A stretch of DNA of 26,000 nucleotides from Lingula anatina (GCF_001039355.2 NW_019774192.1:6099-32098), one strand, 5' to 3'; counted from the first letter of the stretch, positions 1 through 12,193 are shown. Notes: generated by a model not told the origin, from the sequence alone. Numbers and translations: made by a program.

Positions 1-430
1 GGGGGGAGAGGCGCGGGGTACGAATGGCATTGATAACACACACATATAGCCAGTCTTGTAAGTTGTCACAACTTTATTTATGTAACATGACATCTACTGT
101 TGGTCACAGGAGAATCTTGGTGTTGTCAACTTGCGGCGTCCGCGCCCTCCATGCTTTATCTTCCCTTAATGGGCTCTCAACATGTAAAATGCCCCAGCCT
201 TCTTCCACGTGCCCCCCCCCCCCCTTGTAAGTAAGTGGTACCCTATCTGTGGGCCTACCTTCGCTGAACTTATTATTATTATTATTACTTTCTAACGTGA
301 ACGGGGCAACATTGATCGTCTTTGGGTCTCATCCTCTCTTTCTCTCTCATTCTCTCTCTCAAATGCACACACCCGCACACGCGCGAGCGCACACACACAC
401 ACACACACTCAGTATATATTTGGCTCTTTA
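1..430. repeat. Cluster of simple repeats at the left edge
   Basis: This stretch is dominated by low-complexity tracts: a 13-base C run at 212-224, a TTA trinucleotide tract at about 270-287, TC-rich sequence at about 335-360 and an AC dinucleotide tract at 390-408. The short open frames here are built from these tracts and have no protein-like composition. I see no gene. Confidence 0.8.
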
Positions 431-3400
431 ACTGTAAGTAGGTCTACTACCGCACCACATGTATCTTCAACATTTTGCCCCGTGTTGAAGCTTTGTCACC
501 TCACCCATAGCTAAATGTGACACCAGTCTCCAGTAAGCCACTCTTGGGTTTATACACACAACGTAAGATAGAAAGATAATCCTTTCACAGACTTCAATCC
601 TAGTTATATACCGCGACATGACATTTAAAACTGAACGCAGAGCGCCTCGGCTGATGCACTGTGGTTAGAAATCAACCTTTCGTAAACTATAGGGTTTATG
701 GTTTCCTTGATTTTTCACATATTCCACACATTAATATAGTCAATTAACAGATCGAGAAGAATACACAACTATCATCACTCTTTAGTTATATATATCACTG
801 TTTGACAGTTAGAAAACATGAAGAACACACTATGGTCCAAGCAGAGGCTGGCACGTTAACTGTTTCTCTCCGATTTTCAGAAAATTCTGGTCGCGCAGTT
901 GTAAAAATGTGCCTACGTTCCATGTCGCTTTACCTGACAGGAAGCTTGCAAACAACTACCGGTGCGTTTTTCATTTTAACGTTGTAACATTTGCTTCTGT
1001 TCTCTATGTTCTCTATGTGTAATACATTGCAAATTTGGTGACTGGCTTCGAGTTTGTTGTGGTTGAAAATTATAAGAAAATTTTTCGACTCTACTTATTC
1101 AGGTATATTTTGTTTTTCTAAAAATCGAGTATATTTTGTCTTCTGATACTCTTTGATTATCAATAAAGAGACAAAAGGTTAATCTATTCAAAAGTGAAGA
1201 ACAACAACCGTTTCTTCCTTAGAAATGCGCTAAGTGACAGTGCCTTGCCATGTATGGGCAGGTAAAAAAGTGTAAGGTTCTCATCTTATTCTCTGTCAGA
1301 TCTTACTTTCAGAAAGACAGATTATCCTCGCCTCTGTCGCACCTATCTTTTGGATTTGATGGTTAATATATTATTAATGATGCTGTTTAAAGTATAAAAT
1401 TTAATGTATATCTAACCTGGCACCAGCTCCCCTCAACGTCCTCTGCAAATCCTCACTTGCCACTGCGTCAAATGCAGATGCCGACGCCTCTTAAAAGCTA
1501 CACAGGGCAATAAATTTGTAGAACAACACCATGCACGGTTTAACCATTTAGTCAAGGACGCAGTCACAAAATTAACGTCCCCGTCTTTCAGAGTGTGGCC
1601 GTCGCAATGTTGTCATATGCACCAAATTAATGGTCATTTGACGACGGGTCACAATACTATTTCACATCACCCCTTTGAGTGTTCCTCGCGTCACGTGGTG
1701 ACAATATTTGCACAGACCAGCCACGCGTGCGGTCTTCGGAGAAGGCGACAGCGAAATAACATTAAGACTTAAAGCCACCAGATCTCATGACAGACGCTTT
1801 TGGCCACCCTGTCATCGACTCACCTAACAATAGATGCCTGGCTCTCTCTGAGCTTTGAGGGTCTTTTAAACGATGAGCGTGTGTCAAAAGTAAAAGGTGC
1901 GGTTTACCCGGAGATAATGGCATGATCGGAAAGATGAGAGTGGCATTAAACCTGAGAAGTGCGTTTCTGTGGTTTTTGTAGCCTCGCGTTGACAAGTATC
2001 TCCTGCCTACAGACGCTGGATCCATTTTTGCAGATATTCCATAATCATGCAAGGCTGCTGAAAGCGATTTCCAAATAACAGGAAAATATATGGAGAATGC
2101 ATAGAATATCTTGCCGACAGAAGAAAGAACGCCAATGCTTACAAAATGGAGAAGAAAGAACTGTTTACAGTTTTAAAGGTTGACAAGGCCTGTATGTTTT
2201 GCTAGTTATGGATTGATCTTGCAAGAGTGTAAAAAATGAAAGACAAACATCATAATGAGTGCAATAAAAATAAGAGATTATTTTAAGAAGGCTTCGTCTA
2301 TTAACACCGCCTTTAAAATCACAAAAAATTAGGGGAAGTTTTGATTAATCAAAGTCATTCACCTGCTTTCTGCTATCACAGCAATGCATTTGACCTTCTG
2401 ACTGAATTATAACAAAAGAAGATTAGATTCGCTCGCAAAAATTAAAGTAAAAAAATCAGAATCGCCATACAAGATCACCATATAAATAAAAAGTTTTCGG
2501 TGATATAAAATGCCAATGACACTGTAAGCTTTCGAAACCCGACCACTTTATTTACAAATATTATCTGAACCATTCCATATTTGACTTGATACATGTACCA
2601 CAAAGAAATCAAAATATTTCATCCAGCCATCTCGTCTCCACGAGCAGCAGTAACCCTGTGCCCCGGCGTCCAATTATATCAATTAAAACCTTAGACGTGA
2701 CCAAATGGACGTTTTGCCATTGGTCATCTTAAACAACAAAACAGTGTAGGTACACGGAAATCTGATATATCGTTGTAATCAGAGTGGCGCTTTTGTCGAG
2801 CGCAGTCATAATTACATCGTTGGGCAATCCCCATATTTCAATCGAACTTGCTGCTACAGTATATTGCAATAGCAATGGTGGCCTTCTTCTCTCTGTCTCT
2901 ATGTCGGACAAAAGGACGGTCGGACGGACAGGCAGACAGTCGGTTAAATAAATTGAGAAATAAGAAAAATCTCAAATATACCATTTTCCGACCTTGGTCT
3001 TAGTTTGTATGAAACAGCCGCAAATCGGCCAGGTATTCGGCACATAATAATGCTATCACTTAATTCATTTGATATGTCACTCGATACTTTCATGTCGAAA
3101 ACATCTTTGTAATATATTTCATATATTTTCATATATATTCCAGAGGAGGAGCAGGTTGGATCTCATCAAACTGAATCTTATACCCGTCTTTATTGTGAGC
3201 GCACGTTCTTTTTGTCAGATGGCTTTTTCAGAACATCATGTTTAATTTCAGTTTATCGAATGCAATACGCACCCGATTAAAAAAAAAGACAGAGAATTCA
3301 ATTGAAGTTGAAACATTATACAGTAAAACACATGTAAAGCTCGAGACCTGCTCTGCACATTAGACCAAGGAGTTAGGTCTACAACAGATGTAACTCCTTG

Positions 3401-4640
3401 ATTAGACATATTCATAAAAAGAAAATAAAAACCACGAAGATAATTGATTTTCACTTAAAAAATTACCGTGTAAGGCTATTCTCTACCAGGGCATCAGATT
3501 GATTTTTCACCAGATATTCACAGATATGTCTCTGGTTAAATTAACAGTTAGAGAAAATGTCCACATAATAAAAACTGCAGCACAGGTACAAGGTAGTGTA
3601 AGGGACAGTTAAAGATGAGGACCAATTTTAAACAGAGTACGCAAATTGACTATCAGTGACGCAACGTTTTGTCGCAGTTGAACGAAGTACTTACGGAGGG
3701 CACTTTACAGCATAAATAAATAAATACATGGAGCGGTCAATGTGAAAACGGCAATAACCACAAATCGCTTGTTACTCTAGTTAAAATGAAATGAAAACGG
3801 GCGCTTTGTGCTATTAATATAAAGGGCAGTGTTATTACCATTCTACCTTGCAGTGATATTTTGACTGCCCCGAAGCTTACCATCTAATTAGAATAGTTTT
3901 AAAAGCGTTGTTTTTAAATTGCTTTTAAATGCGTTTTGTAATGGTATTGTAGTGTATTATTTTCATTTTGAAGTGCAAATAGTGTAAGCCTCATTTTTTT
4001 AAAAAGGGAAATCAATTGGTTTTGTCTAGAGTATTTTACAGAATGAACGGACATTCGCTCACTGCCTAATTCCTATTTTAAATGATATTTAGTTCCTCAT
4101 TGACGATAAAAGACAAAATCACAATGCTCCGTGCAGAAAAAAGCTTGTCATTACTCATCCAAAATATCTATACCATTTATTAATTTTAAAAATTATAAAT
4201 GAAAAGCTTGTATGCTTTGAATTTTTTTTCATTTTCTTCTACGAAATATTATTTTTCCTAGTATATTTTACACTTTCTTACACATTTGCCTCCTGCATTA
4301 TAGTTAGCAATATATTTTAAGAAACTAGAAATATTCAAGGAGTGCTCCTTTACCTCCAGTTAGATAATTTTATGATGCTCAACCCGTAAAGAGAGTTCTA
4401 AAGAGCGCAACTTGAGTGTCGGCATCCGATTTAGGGAACAAGAGCAAATAATTGTTATTCCTGTTTACTAAACCAAATCTAGATCGGGCAGATATGTTTA
4501 AGTGGAAGAAAGCATTCGTCACCCGACACCGCCATGTAAATTCGCGCTTCATCTCAGTCGGGAAGAAGAGAGCCTTCAGGTGAATTCGAAACATTACGTC
4601 ACAGCGGAAAACGCGAGCACGGTAGCTATCGGCTGACAAC
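431..4640. other. AT-rich non-coding DNA, no gene seen
   Basis: Both strands contain only short open frames (under 100 codons) with no recognisable family, no conserved domain pattern and no convincing chain of GT-AG exons. A short quasi-repeat built on GGAC occurs at about 2905-2943, and a perfect 10-bp inverted repeat lies at 3366-3400. The rest is ordinary AT-rich sequence with A/T homopolymers. It is probably intergenic; distal exons or enhancers cannot be excluded by reading alone. Confidence 0.6.
3366..3400. repeat. Small inverted repeat (10-bp stem, 15-nt loop)
   Basis: The left arm caaggagtta (3366-3375) is the exact reverse complement of taactccttg (3391-3400). A second small pair, tagacc at 3361-3366 and ggtcta at 3376-3381, overlaps it. 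It could be the relic of a short interspersed element or chance. No flanking target duplication or other element hallmark is visible. Confidence 0.5.
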
Positions 4641-7600
4641 AGAAAAGGTCGACGTTGTTTTTCTTAGATGGCCTAGGGAGCAGATGGGTGAGATGCCATC
4701 TATTTTCCGTGCTGTATGCGATTTAAAATGAAAAGAAAGCAATCCTCGCTTCACGTTCCACGGCTTTGGGGACTTTAACATTCATCGGCATTTTTTTTTA
4801 ATTTTGGCACTCGATACATGCACATATTTGTCAGTGGCGTTAAATGCGCATTTCTCGCGGACACGTCAATCACGTGCTTAAAGACCGTCAAATAGCCTCG
4901 GCCTGTCCTTTTGGTCAGAAATGACCTCTCTAGATACATTGTCCCTCTTTCACAGAATGGTTTTTCGGAGGCAAAATTCCATATTTATACACTTAAGTTT
5001 CCTCGCCTTGTACATTGTTAGCTTGGATGCTTAAGTAAAAAAACGTTAAGTTAGACACTGTAAAATGATTCCATCAACACGATACGATAAAGCATAAAAT
5101 CTCTCACAAGACCACCCTCAAGCGTGAACTATTCAATTCTGGGTTTCCGTAAAAGGCATCAAGTGTCAGATTTAATAGTTTGTCTGCTTGTAATATTGAC
5201 AACTAGCGTATTTTCTGGGGCGGGTACAAGGACGCAAGTATTCAATTACAGCCTAATTAACAAAAGTGCTTCTAGGGAGAGAGGGTGGAGCTCTTTGACC
5301 TCCCTGTGTTTGGCAGAGACAAAATAAACAAAATGAAATAGAAAAATACATCGTGAGTAAAATCCTGAGTATACATGTGAAGATCTTCGGTTCATAGGTG
5401 CATGACGCAAGGTTACATTTTCAGTAAAAAGTTTACTGCATAGCTGGCGAATCGTTACTTTGAATATTTTTCATAAATTGGATTTGGGTGATGGTTTCGA
5501 TCCTTTTCCTGCAATGACTATTAAAGTTAACGTCATGAAAATCGATCTTTCTTAACACGGTTTCCATCAGAGCTTTTCAAATCATATTTTAAACTTGATC
5601 AAGACAGGAATCCATTGCTATCTTGATATTAAAAGCCCGCGCGAAAGGCCTCTAATTATTTCTACGTTCATTGCTCCTGTAATCAAATTGTGAGCACTTA
5701 ACATAAAACATACTTTTGATTAAAATTTATTTCGATCATTATGGTATTAGGCATTACTCAATGCACAAGAGACTAGTGCCGTGATTGCCACAAAACCGAC
5801 CGAATGATCCATGGATGAAAGACAGGCCACCTCATAACTCACCAAGATATGGATACTGGCATGTAAGCAACTGAAGTTGGGTGTTTTGTTCAACACGCAC
5901 AAACAACTGGTTCGTCAAATAAATGGTTATAATGAAAAGTCATAAGTATAAAATGATATCACCTCTGAGTACAGCAAACTCTTCTCTCTGACTGTATTGA
6001 CTGTATTGATTTCCCTTCACTTTTCACAATCTGTCGGTTAAGTTCTCGGGTGAATCTTTCCACAAATCTCGCGGCTTTCTGCATACCCACCAGGCAAATG
6101 TCACTGAGCTATTTCTGGGCCAAGGAAATGTCACACGGAAAATTGCATGTTTTGTTCTAATCCCTAGCTTATCTCACATATATGGCCTTTAAATACAATT
6201 CATAAAACCGATTCTTGGTAAACCATCAACCGTTGTCCTTCCTTCAAATACCAAGGCTTACCACAATGCTTCTTTTATTCTCCAAGAAACAACATAGGCC
6301 TTTCAGTGTATATACATATATATACCCGATTAAATAATAAAATTAAGTGGACCGTGCATCCTAAATCCGTTAACGAGTGGGCAATATAAAAGGTCTACCC
6401 GAGGGGTATCACTCCGCTATTGTGAATAAAACCTCTGCTGCAACAATATCTCACCGATTGCGACGTAACATTGCCTATACGTAATTTGAATGAATGCGAT
6501 TGAAATTACGCGAGTGCCTTAACGAGGGGGATTAACCCCTGGAGGTAAGGGCACAAGTGCGCGTTGTTTATCTGTTTGCGGAACGTTACCGCAAGTGATT
6601 TCACGTTAAATTCCTTTCTCTTTTTGCTGGCCTTGATAATGCTGATAATGACACAACTCCCTTGCAGATTTTTGTTGGTGGAAAATCTCTTTAGAAATTT
6701 AAAAATGGAGCATGTCGGGCTTGTCATCATTGTTGTTCACACAGTTCGCAAAATTATGAATAATCTCACGCCACGCAAACGCTTGCAGTGTGCTACTGTA
6801 AGTATCAAAACAGTTCCCCTCCTCAGCATGTACAATAAACAATTTTACTGAATAAATTGCAGTATGAATGAATGGATGAATTAAATAAGTGAATCTTATA
6901 CGTAAAAATATTGTAGGATGGCAAGTGAACGTTATCGGAATTTATTTCCGTTGTGGTCCCTAGAAGGGGTAAAACAAATTAAGGATGCATTACAATGAAC
7001 CAAATACGAAGAACTAATATTTCTGTCATTATGACAGCGTATTTTGTTATGTTACATCATCACACTTTGGGCTTCACTCTGCAGAGGAGAACCGCCTTGT
7101 GACAACACAGGACCTAGTGGTTTTCTTAACATTGTAAAGGTAAATTAAGCGTGGGATTCGATAATACGGTGCTTGAACTTGCGGGGATTAATATTGCCAT
7201 TGGATTAACTGGGATGTCATGCCGAAATTGTGAAGTTGTTAAAGGGAAATACGTGCTGCTATACACTGTTGGTATTGTGACCTTGAGAGCGTACAGCATG
7301 TGCATTTGTGTTTTTACATGCGTGTGGTGTGTACACGTGTCTTTGAGGCATGAGGTACCTTGGAAGACTCCCAATGATGAAATGACAATTATCACCATGC
7401 CATAAATTATAACAAACGGAAGTATTTGACAAAAATCGTCAAATTAAATTCTGAGTTGGTTTATTGCCAAATCCCAGTTAAAAAAAAGGAAGTTCACGCC
7501 CCCCCCCCCAACTCTCTCTCTCTCTCTCCCCTTCATTCTTCAGGTTAATTTTTACTTGTTCAGTTTTTAAACATTTGGTTTCCCTCAATGACAACTACAC

Positions 7601-9351
7601 CTACCTGAGAGGGATATGCGTCCAGACTCGCCTCTTGCCTTAACAAGGCACGCTGCACGTGGCCACGTCCGTTAAGCCCTCGGGTTGCGCACCTTTGAAG
7701 GGGTGTCAGAGCCATAGGTGATGACTGCCTGCGATATCTTTAATGCAGTTGTATTTGATAAATGCCGTGAAAGGTGAGCGAAGCACCAAATATCTTGTAT
7801 ATACTTAGTATATAAAAAGCATGTTTCCTCTATTATTAAGAAATGCCAAAGAACAACCAATGACTGCACTGTAATCAGAACAAGAATAAAAAAGTCCCAC
7901 CCCTGTTTATTTCCAAACCTTAACAAGAAAGGGGGTGATGTAATGACATGCGTATATTTTATTTATCAAATGAGGTATACACGTGTATTTGTTAATTGAG
8001 ACATCTAGAACGCTGCGGTCATTTTTCTTTACAAATCTTCAGCGTGGATATACACCTGGGGGTTGCCTTCATTAGCCCTGTCCTGTAACCGCTGGACAAT
8101 GGCTAACAACGCCGATACAATGGAAAGTGACCAGTGGTACGCAGCTAAATATTAAATTGGTTTTGTTCAAAGTAACCCCGGGTTATTGGCTAAATATTTA
8201 TTGAAGAAAATTAGTGAATACCTGACCCGCAGTTCACTTGGTGCTGCTGGCCTTTGAAAAAAAAGAAAACCCACACATATGAAGATATTTTAAATTGTTA
8301 AGTTAGAACAATTTTGAACCGCAAATTGTTGACGTGAAACCAACAAATTCTGTCCAGTTAATGACTTTTGCTGAGGCAAGCTCTCGGCGAGGTTCACTCC
8401 AAAACTGGCTTAATTGGTCGTCGCCGATTTATTAACAAGGTAAAAAGAATTATTTAAAAATAATAATAAATGCTACGAGGTTAGATTTTATCACGCTACA
8501 ACGAACCTGAGAAAATATCAAGTGACCTGTTCTGTGGGTGGGGCCAAAGTGCACCAGATACGTGCCAGGATTATTGCCTGGAGCAGTCTTCTCTAGCGCA
8601 ATGTTAACAATTTTACTCGGCCCTGAAAAGATTTGACTTTTATTAAATTTCTCAAATAACTTAATGCACATTGGTCATTTGGAGTGAAATAACACATGTT
8701 CGCGACCACAACAAAATTTGGTCTTCCTACCTCCCACCCTCGCGTTCCGGAGTACCCTTTTTCTCATTCCGTTCTCTCTCCTAAATAAATAGTTTAATAA
8801 GTGAAAAGAGACAAATCCAAGCAAAAATATCCATCCCCGCACCCGCCACATTATGGTAAAATTTTCCATGTCTACAATTTTTTTCGTTTTTGTCGAGCAA
8901 AACATTTTCTATACAGGTGCGCCCCCCACCCCCTACTCGCAAAAACCTGTGCCCGCCAATATTCTACAAAATAAACCTTTCAGAAAAAAAACTTGATGCA
9001 TTTGTCTTATCCTGAGGAGAGTTGATTTGTTCATTTGAGAGCGCCCATTGTTTTGCCGTCTGCTAATGATACTGACCTGGATGCTGACAGACGCAGTCCG
9101 GTTCCGCCCCATTTGACAAGATCGTCTGCAAGGAGTCCGAATTCGGGGTAAATTTGCAAGGGATTTCCACAGGCCTTGGGTCTCTTTGGATCGAATAAAG
9201 AAGAATAAAAACGGAAAAATGAGTAAACTTTAACCCTGATTATAAAAATATTTTGAAAAGTAGTTTTATTTCATGTTACACTAAATCAATTTAAATCGAG
9301 ACGACAAATTCCTGTATTTAACTCTAATAATTCCCAGAGCCTGTGATCTCG
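4641..9351. other. Upstream non-coding DNA, no gene seen
   Basis: Only short open frames without recognisable content occur on either strand. Features seen are a short tandem echo of tgactgtattgact at about 5990-6010, an AT dinucleotide stretch near 6310-6325, a weak hairpin around the ggggattaacccct core near 6525-6540, and a C run followed by a TC tract at about 7499-7530. A TATAAAAA string at 9241 lies 177 bp before the start codon and is too far to call a promoter. The right end presumably contains the promoter of the downstream gene. Confidence 0.55.
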
Positions 9352-9359
9352 TGACGTCA
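9352..9359. promoter_or_regulatory. Palindromic CRE (TGACGTCA), probable promoter element
   Basis: The sequence TGACGTCA is a perfect 8-bp match to the consensus cAMP-response element bound by CREB/ATF bZIP dimers. It lies 58 bp upstream of the proposed ATG, where many TATA-less animal promoters carry a CRE. It also contains the in-frame stop (TGA at 9352-9354) that closes the reading frame upstream of the start codon. Use as a promoter site is inferred from position; the transcription start is unknown, and one 8-mer can occur by chance. Confidence 0.45.
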
Positions 9360-9385
9360 TTTGGCAGCAAGACGACAAGACCCAC

Positions 9386-9415
9386 ATGGAGCACTTACAA
9401 CACAGATTTTCATAA
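9386..9415 (+). CDS. Putative nine-codon upstream ORF in the 5' leader
   Basis: An ATG at 9386 opens a nine-codon frame that stops with TAA at 9413-9415, two bases before the main ATG at 9418 and in a different frame. If the mRNA begins upstream of 9386, this uORF would be met first and could lower translation or make it depend on reinitiation. Its ATG has a C at -3 and a G at +4, a weaker context than the main start. Whether it lies in the transcript is not known. Confidence 0.3.
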   Translation: MEHLQHRFS

Positions 9416-9417
9416 AA

Positions 9418-9516
9418 ATGGCGCTTTCAGTTTTGGAATTCAAGAATTTCGATTTTATACCAGACGGGTTTCACAGCTTTGAAGAGACTGTTACGTACTG
9501 CAAGAAGTTTACTGAA
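9418..9516 (+). CDS. Exon 1 (33 codons) of RLF/ZNF292-family zinc finger protein
   Basis: This is the first coding exon of the large nuclear zinc-finger protein that occupies the rest of the window. The ATG at 9418 is chosen because it is the first in-frame ATG after a stop at 9352 and has a strong context (A at -3, G at +4). The exon ends in phase 0 at a consensus donor, GTAAGT (9517). The peptide MALSVLEFKNFDFIPDGF continues into a segment containing TYCKKFTE, which resembles the NYCRSFCQ/DYCQQLCQ segment near the start of vertebrate RLF and ZNF292 (recalled, not searched). No signal peptide is present, consistent with a nuclear protein. Vertebrate homologues have a longer, poorly conserved N-terminus, so an additional upstream exon is possible but not needed. 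Confidence 0.78.
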
Positions 9517-10804
9517 GTAAGTAGGAAGAAGTCTAACTTTGCATTAGGCCTATGTGTACTATAGACATGTGGGCTCTTATGATGTTATAAACAGGAGGGA
9601 ATGAATCAATGTAGCAACAGCAGTTTGAGTCATAGTGCATCATTTTGGTATTAATATATTATCACATGCATGTATCTTAGGAACCATACAAGGTTCGCCA
9701 ACATTTTTCTGATTTTCGTAGACAGCCATTTTTGTCGTGTAATAGTTTTGAATTTGCCCAGGTTTAAGAGTTCACTTGTAGTGTTTAAGGTGTTAATTCA
9801 TAAACGTGTTGATTTATCTTAAAAGGATACAATGTAACTTGCCGTTTACAATGTGAAAATCCATTTCCTGGCTGTATAATAATGTCACTGGTATGTGTCC
9901 GCTTTATTAATAGTTATATGGATGTACTAAAAGTACAAAGTACAGTGCAGAGAGATATGTATGTGTGTTTGTGTGTGTGTGTGTGTTTGAGCTGGGGGGG
10001 TAGGTGAAGGTTATGTTTTCCAATTTATTTTTTTACTTGCCCGACTATTTTCTTGAGCGTGAAAATAGGTGGGGGGAAGGGTTTGGTAGCTGACCAAGAA
10101 ATACCAACATGTTGCATGTCAACAAGAAGCTTATTTCAATAGCTATTTATTTCATACCATTATTTTATTACACAATAATTATGCACAGTGATATACTGCT
10201 TAAAAGATTTTCTCAGAGGAAGATAAATACTATTGTCAAAACTAATTAGAACCTTCAGCCTGAAAGATTGCATTTATTCCTTCGATCTAAGCCTTGTCTG
10301 AATGGAATGTGCCTGGGATTTCATAATACTGGCACTGTTTTCAAACCCTGCTTCCTCTTGCACTCTCTACCGTCACCTTCAACCTTTTGATCACTTTATG
10401 TTAAAATGTTTTGAGAAATTTCAATATTTTATATGCTTCCAAGGTTTTCTTGAGTTTCATTTCAGACGGTGTAAAATGTTTGGATGAGGTTGTAAACATG
10501 TTCTCCAATGTACTGAATATAAGAGACCTTTCCCAGAGACTATCGTAATAACTTTGGATCGAACTATCTCCAAGGGGATTCTCGCTTGATTACAATTAAC
10601 TTAAACGGCTTAGATGTCTGTCATGCCTTCTGAAGCTGATAGGGGATAATTAACTATTGCTTAGCAGCTTTAGCAGGTGGCCAGACATCTTAGCCACTTA
10701 AGCTGAAAGCAATTTAGCGAGAAACCCGGTGGAGATGGACCAATTCTGTTAGATCCATCTAGGGATGACAACCCAGTCTAATTTTTTTTTATAATGTATT
10801 TCAG
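9517..10804 (+). other. Intron 1, with GT microsatellite and a long inverted repeat
   Basis: The intron is bounded by GTAAGT (9517) and a TTTCAG acceptor ending at 10804. It contains a GT dinucleotide tract at about 9970-9987, a G run at 9994-10000 and a ~200-bp imperfect inverted repeat ending about 45 bp before the acceptor. I see no coding signal inside it. Confidence 0.75.
10555..10758. repeat. Long imperfect inverted repeat in intron 1
   Basis: Sequence from about 10555 to 10645 pairs with the reverse complement of about 10668 to 10758. Well-matched blocks are ttctcgct (10579) with agcgagaa (~10716), ggcttagatgtctg (~10607) with cagacatcttagcc (~10682), tggatcgaac with gttagatcca at the outer ends, and gaagctga with cagcttt near the centre. 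The arms are roughly 80-90 bases with a few gaps and mismatches, around a short loop. It could be a decayed foldback or MITE-type element, or a structured intronic RNA. No target duplication was recognised. Confidence 0.6.
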
Positions 10805-10947
10805 GAAGTGAGAAATATTTTAGAGAAGGTCCAAGATGCACAGGATCTTTTCCAGACTCTAGTGATGATCCTGGAGTATTTCACTTTGGCAGTAGACAAG
10901 TTAGTGATATGTAGAGACAGCCATGAGTTAGTCAGGTTTTTGTTTTT
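10805..10947 (+). CDS. Exon 2 of RLF/ZNF292-family zinc finger protein
   Basis: The exon runs from a TTTCAG acceptor to a GTGAGT donor (10948), starting in phase 0 and ending in phase 2. It encodes residues 34-81 of the spliced protein, beginning EVRNILEKVQDAQDLFQTLV. It is predicted to be helical and amphipathic, with leucines and isoleucines at helix spacing. It corresponds to the segment of RLF/ZNF292 that starts LLQYA/LLEYA and continues through LLEVYRLAI, part of the helical repeat-like N-terminal domain. Primary identity is low, so the assignment rests on order, length and flanking exons. Confidence 0.78.
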
Positions 10948-11545
10948 GTGAGTATTAAATTTTACTTTCCTGATTTTAAGCACACTTATTGAAATTTTAT
11001 AGCATATTCTATATTTGACAAAGTGTCTTTAGATTATTGAAATATATTTGAAATAAAAAGTCATTCAGTGACCATTTTTTAAATTAATTATTGTTGTTCT
11101 CACAAGCACAGTTTCAACTATTGTTAATAATGTTTGCACTCAAGGTCAGGATTTTTGCAGAAAAATCTAAATATTATTTTTACTGAATCTTAGGTTAAGT
11201 AATAGTCCGCAGTAATAGCACAGTCGTGTGACTAATATGCTAAGCACGAGTGGTATTCGAAATAGTCCATGGTAACTGGCCAATCAGATGCCTGCAATTC
11301 TATAAGAGGTATAATATTAGAGCACATTCAGAACCTGTTGATCTGCAGACTAACTAGTCACCAGTTTAAATATGGCTTGCACGTGACTGTGGATTCCCGC
11401 CTTCCAAGGGTGCTGCCCCTGCAGGGGCAGAAAAATTTAATCATAGCTTGCTTTGAAGCGAGTAGCGCCATATTTGAGTAGTCAGCAGCCAGTGGATCAA
11501 CAGCTTCTGAATGGGCCCTTACATCATATTTATCCCCTCATGCAG
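10948..11545 (+). other. Intron 2
   Basis: The intron is bounded by GTGAGT at 10948 and CTCATGCAG ending at 11545. It holds AT-rich sequence and no repeat or gene of note. Phase (2) is consistent on both sides and the join creates one leucine codon across the junction. Confidence 0.75.
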
Positions 11546-11757
11546 GGAGTGCTGTAAGCCTCTGGTCAGTCTAAAGCTGAGAGAGTGTGAGGAGAAGCTC
11601 CAGTTCAGCTTCAAGGTCACTCTGATCAAGGTCCACGATGCCGTGGTGACCACCTTGGGGTTCCCATACTTCTGGCAGCTGTATGGTATAGCCAAGGTAC
11701 CTTGGGATGACATGGTGTGTAAGATGATGGCAGAGCAGGACTTGGACACAAAAGAAG
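11546..11757 (+). CDS. Exon 3 of RLF/ZNF292-family zinc finger protein
   Basis: This exon encodes residues ~82-151 of the spliced protein, from CAG|GGAGTG to a GTATGG donor (11758), phase 2 in and phase 1 out. It contains LECCKPLVSLKLRECEEKLQ and, at its end, PWDDMVCKMMAEQDLDTKE. The last segment aligns without gaps to VWKNPVLLKILSQQPVETEE of RLF and the matching stretch of ZNF292 (recalled sequences). This is one of the most recognisable pieces of the family's N-terminal domain. The exon is GC-richer than its flanking introns, as expected for coding sequence. A frame-shadow ORF on the minus strand over the same bases is ignored. Confidence 0.88.
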
Positions 11758-12193
11758 GTATGGGTGCTAACTCACTAATTTCATACTCCATACTTTTTCA
11801 ATAACATTTAAGAGAAGTACACTGTACACTTTGGAAATTCCCAAAGGTCAAATTGTATTGTGTTCATATATGCTGCAAATATTTCCCAATTCAGAAAATA
11901 AAAAAGAACCCTCATATGAAAGAACCTATGTCAGCAGTTCCTTATGAAATGTATAGGAAGAAGGGGAGAAAAACTTAATTTTTTTATCTTTATCTTTTAT
12001 CACTCACACAAACACACTCTTAAAGCCCATACTCGCTGTTTAGAAACGGAAGTAGTTGGGCTTACTAAAGCCGTGAATATTTGCTGAAAATTCAACAAAC
12101 AAATCTGAAGACGTGTTCCTAGAAAATCTTGAAAGCCTCTGTTGAGTGTTGTTATTGCTGCATTGTCACATAACTGTTACATTGTTTTTCCAG
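11758..12193 (+). other. Intron 3
   Basis: A phase-1 intron from GTATGG (11758) to TTTTTCCAG ending at 12193. The sequence is AT-rich, with a short CA-rich patch near 12003-12017. Nothing else is recognisable. Confidence 0.75.

Noticed and set aside
1762-2052. A 96-codon minus-strand frame
   Set aside because: No recognisable domain or homologue, no neighbouring exons, and composition like the surrounding non-coding DNA.
4379-4639. An 86-codon minus-strand frame
   Set aside because: No family resemblance and no splice or promoter context to support it.
6506-6851. Overlapping short frames on both strands near 6.5-6.9 kb
   Set aside because: Neither shows a recognisable motif, codon bias or splice partner. 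They are expected by chance in a region of this size.
9241-9248. TATAAAAA as a TATA box
   Set aside because: It lies 177 bp before the start codon in a generally AT-rich stretch, with no initiator evidence. The CRE nearer the start is the better promoter clue.
1-9351. tRNA, rRNA or transposase genes in the upstream region
   Set aside because: I looked for T-loop/B-box-like strings, long element frames and paired terminal repeats and found none that hold up.
9361-9417. Upstream extension of exon 1 from a non-ATG start
   Set aside because: The frame is open back to 9355, but there is no ATG before 9418; the stop at 9352 closes it, and the ATG at 9418 has a strong context.
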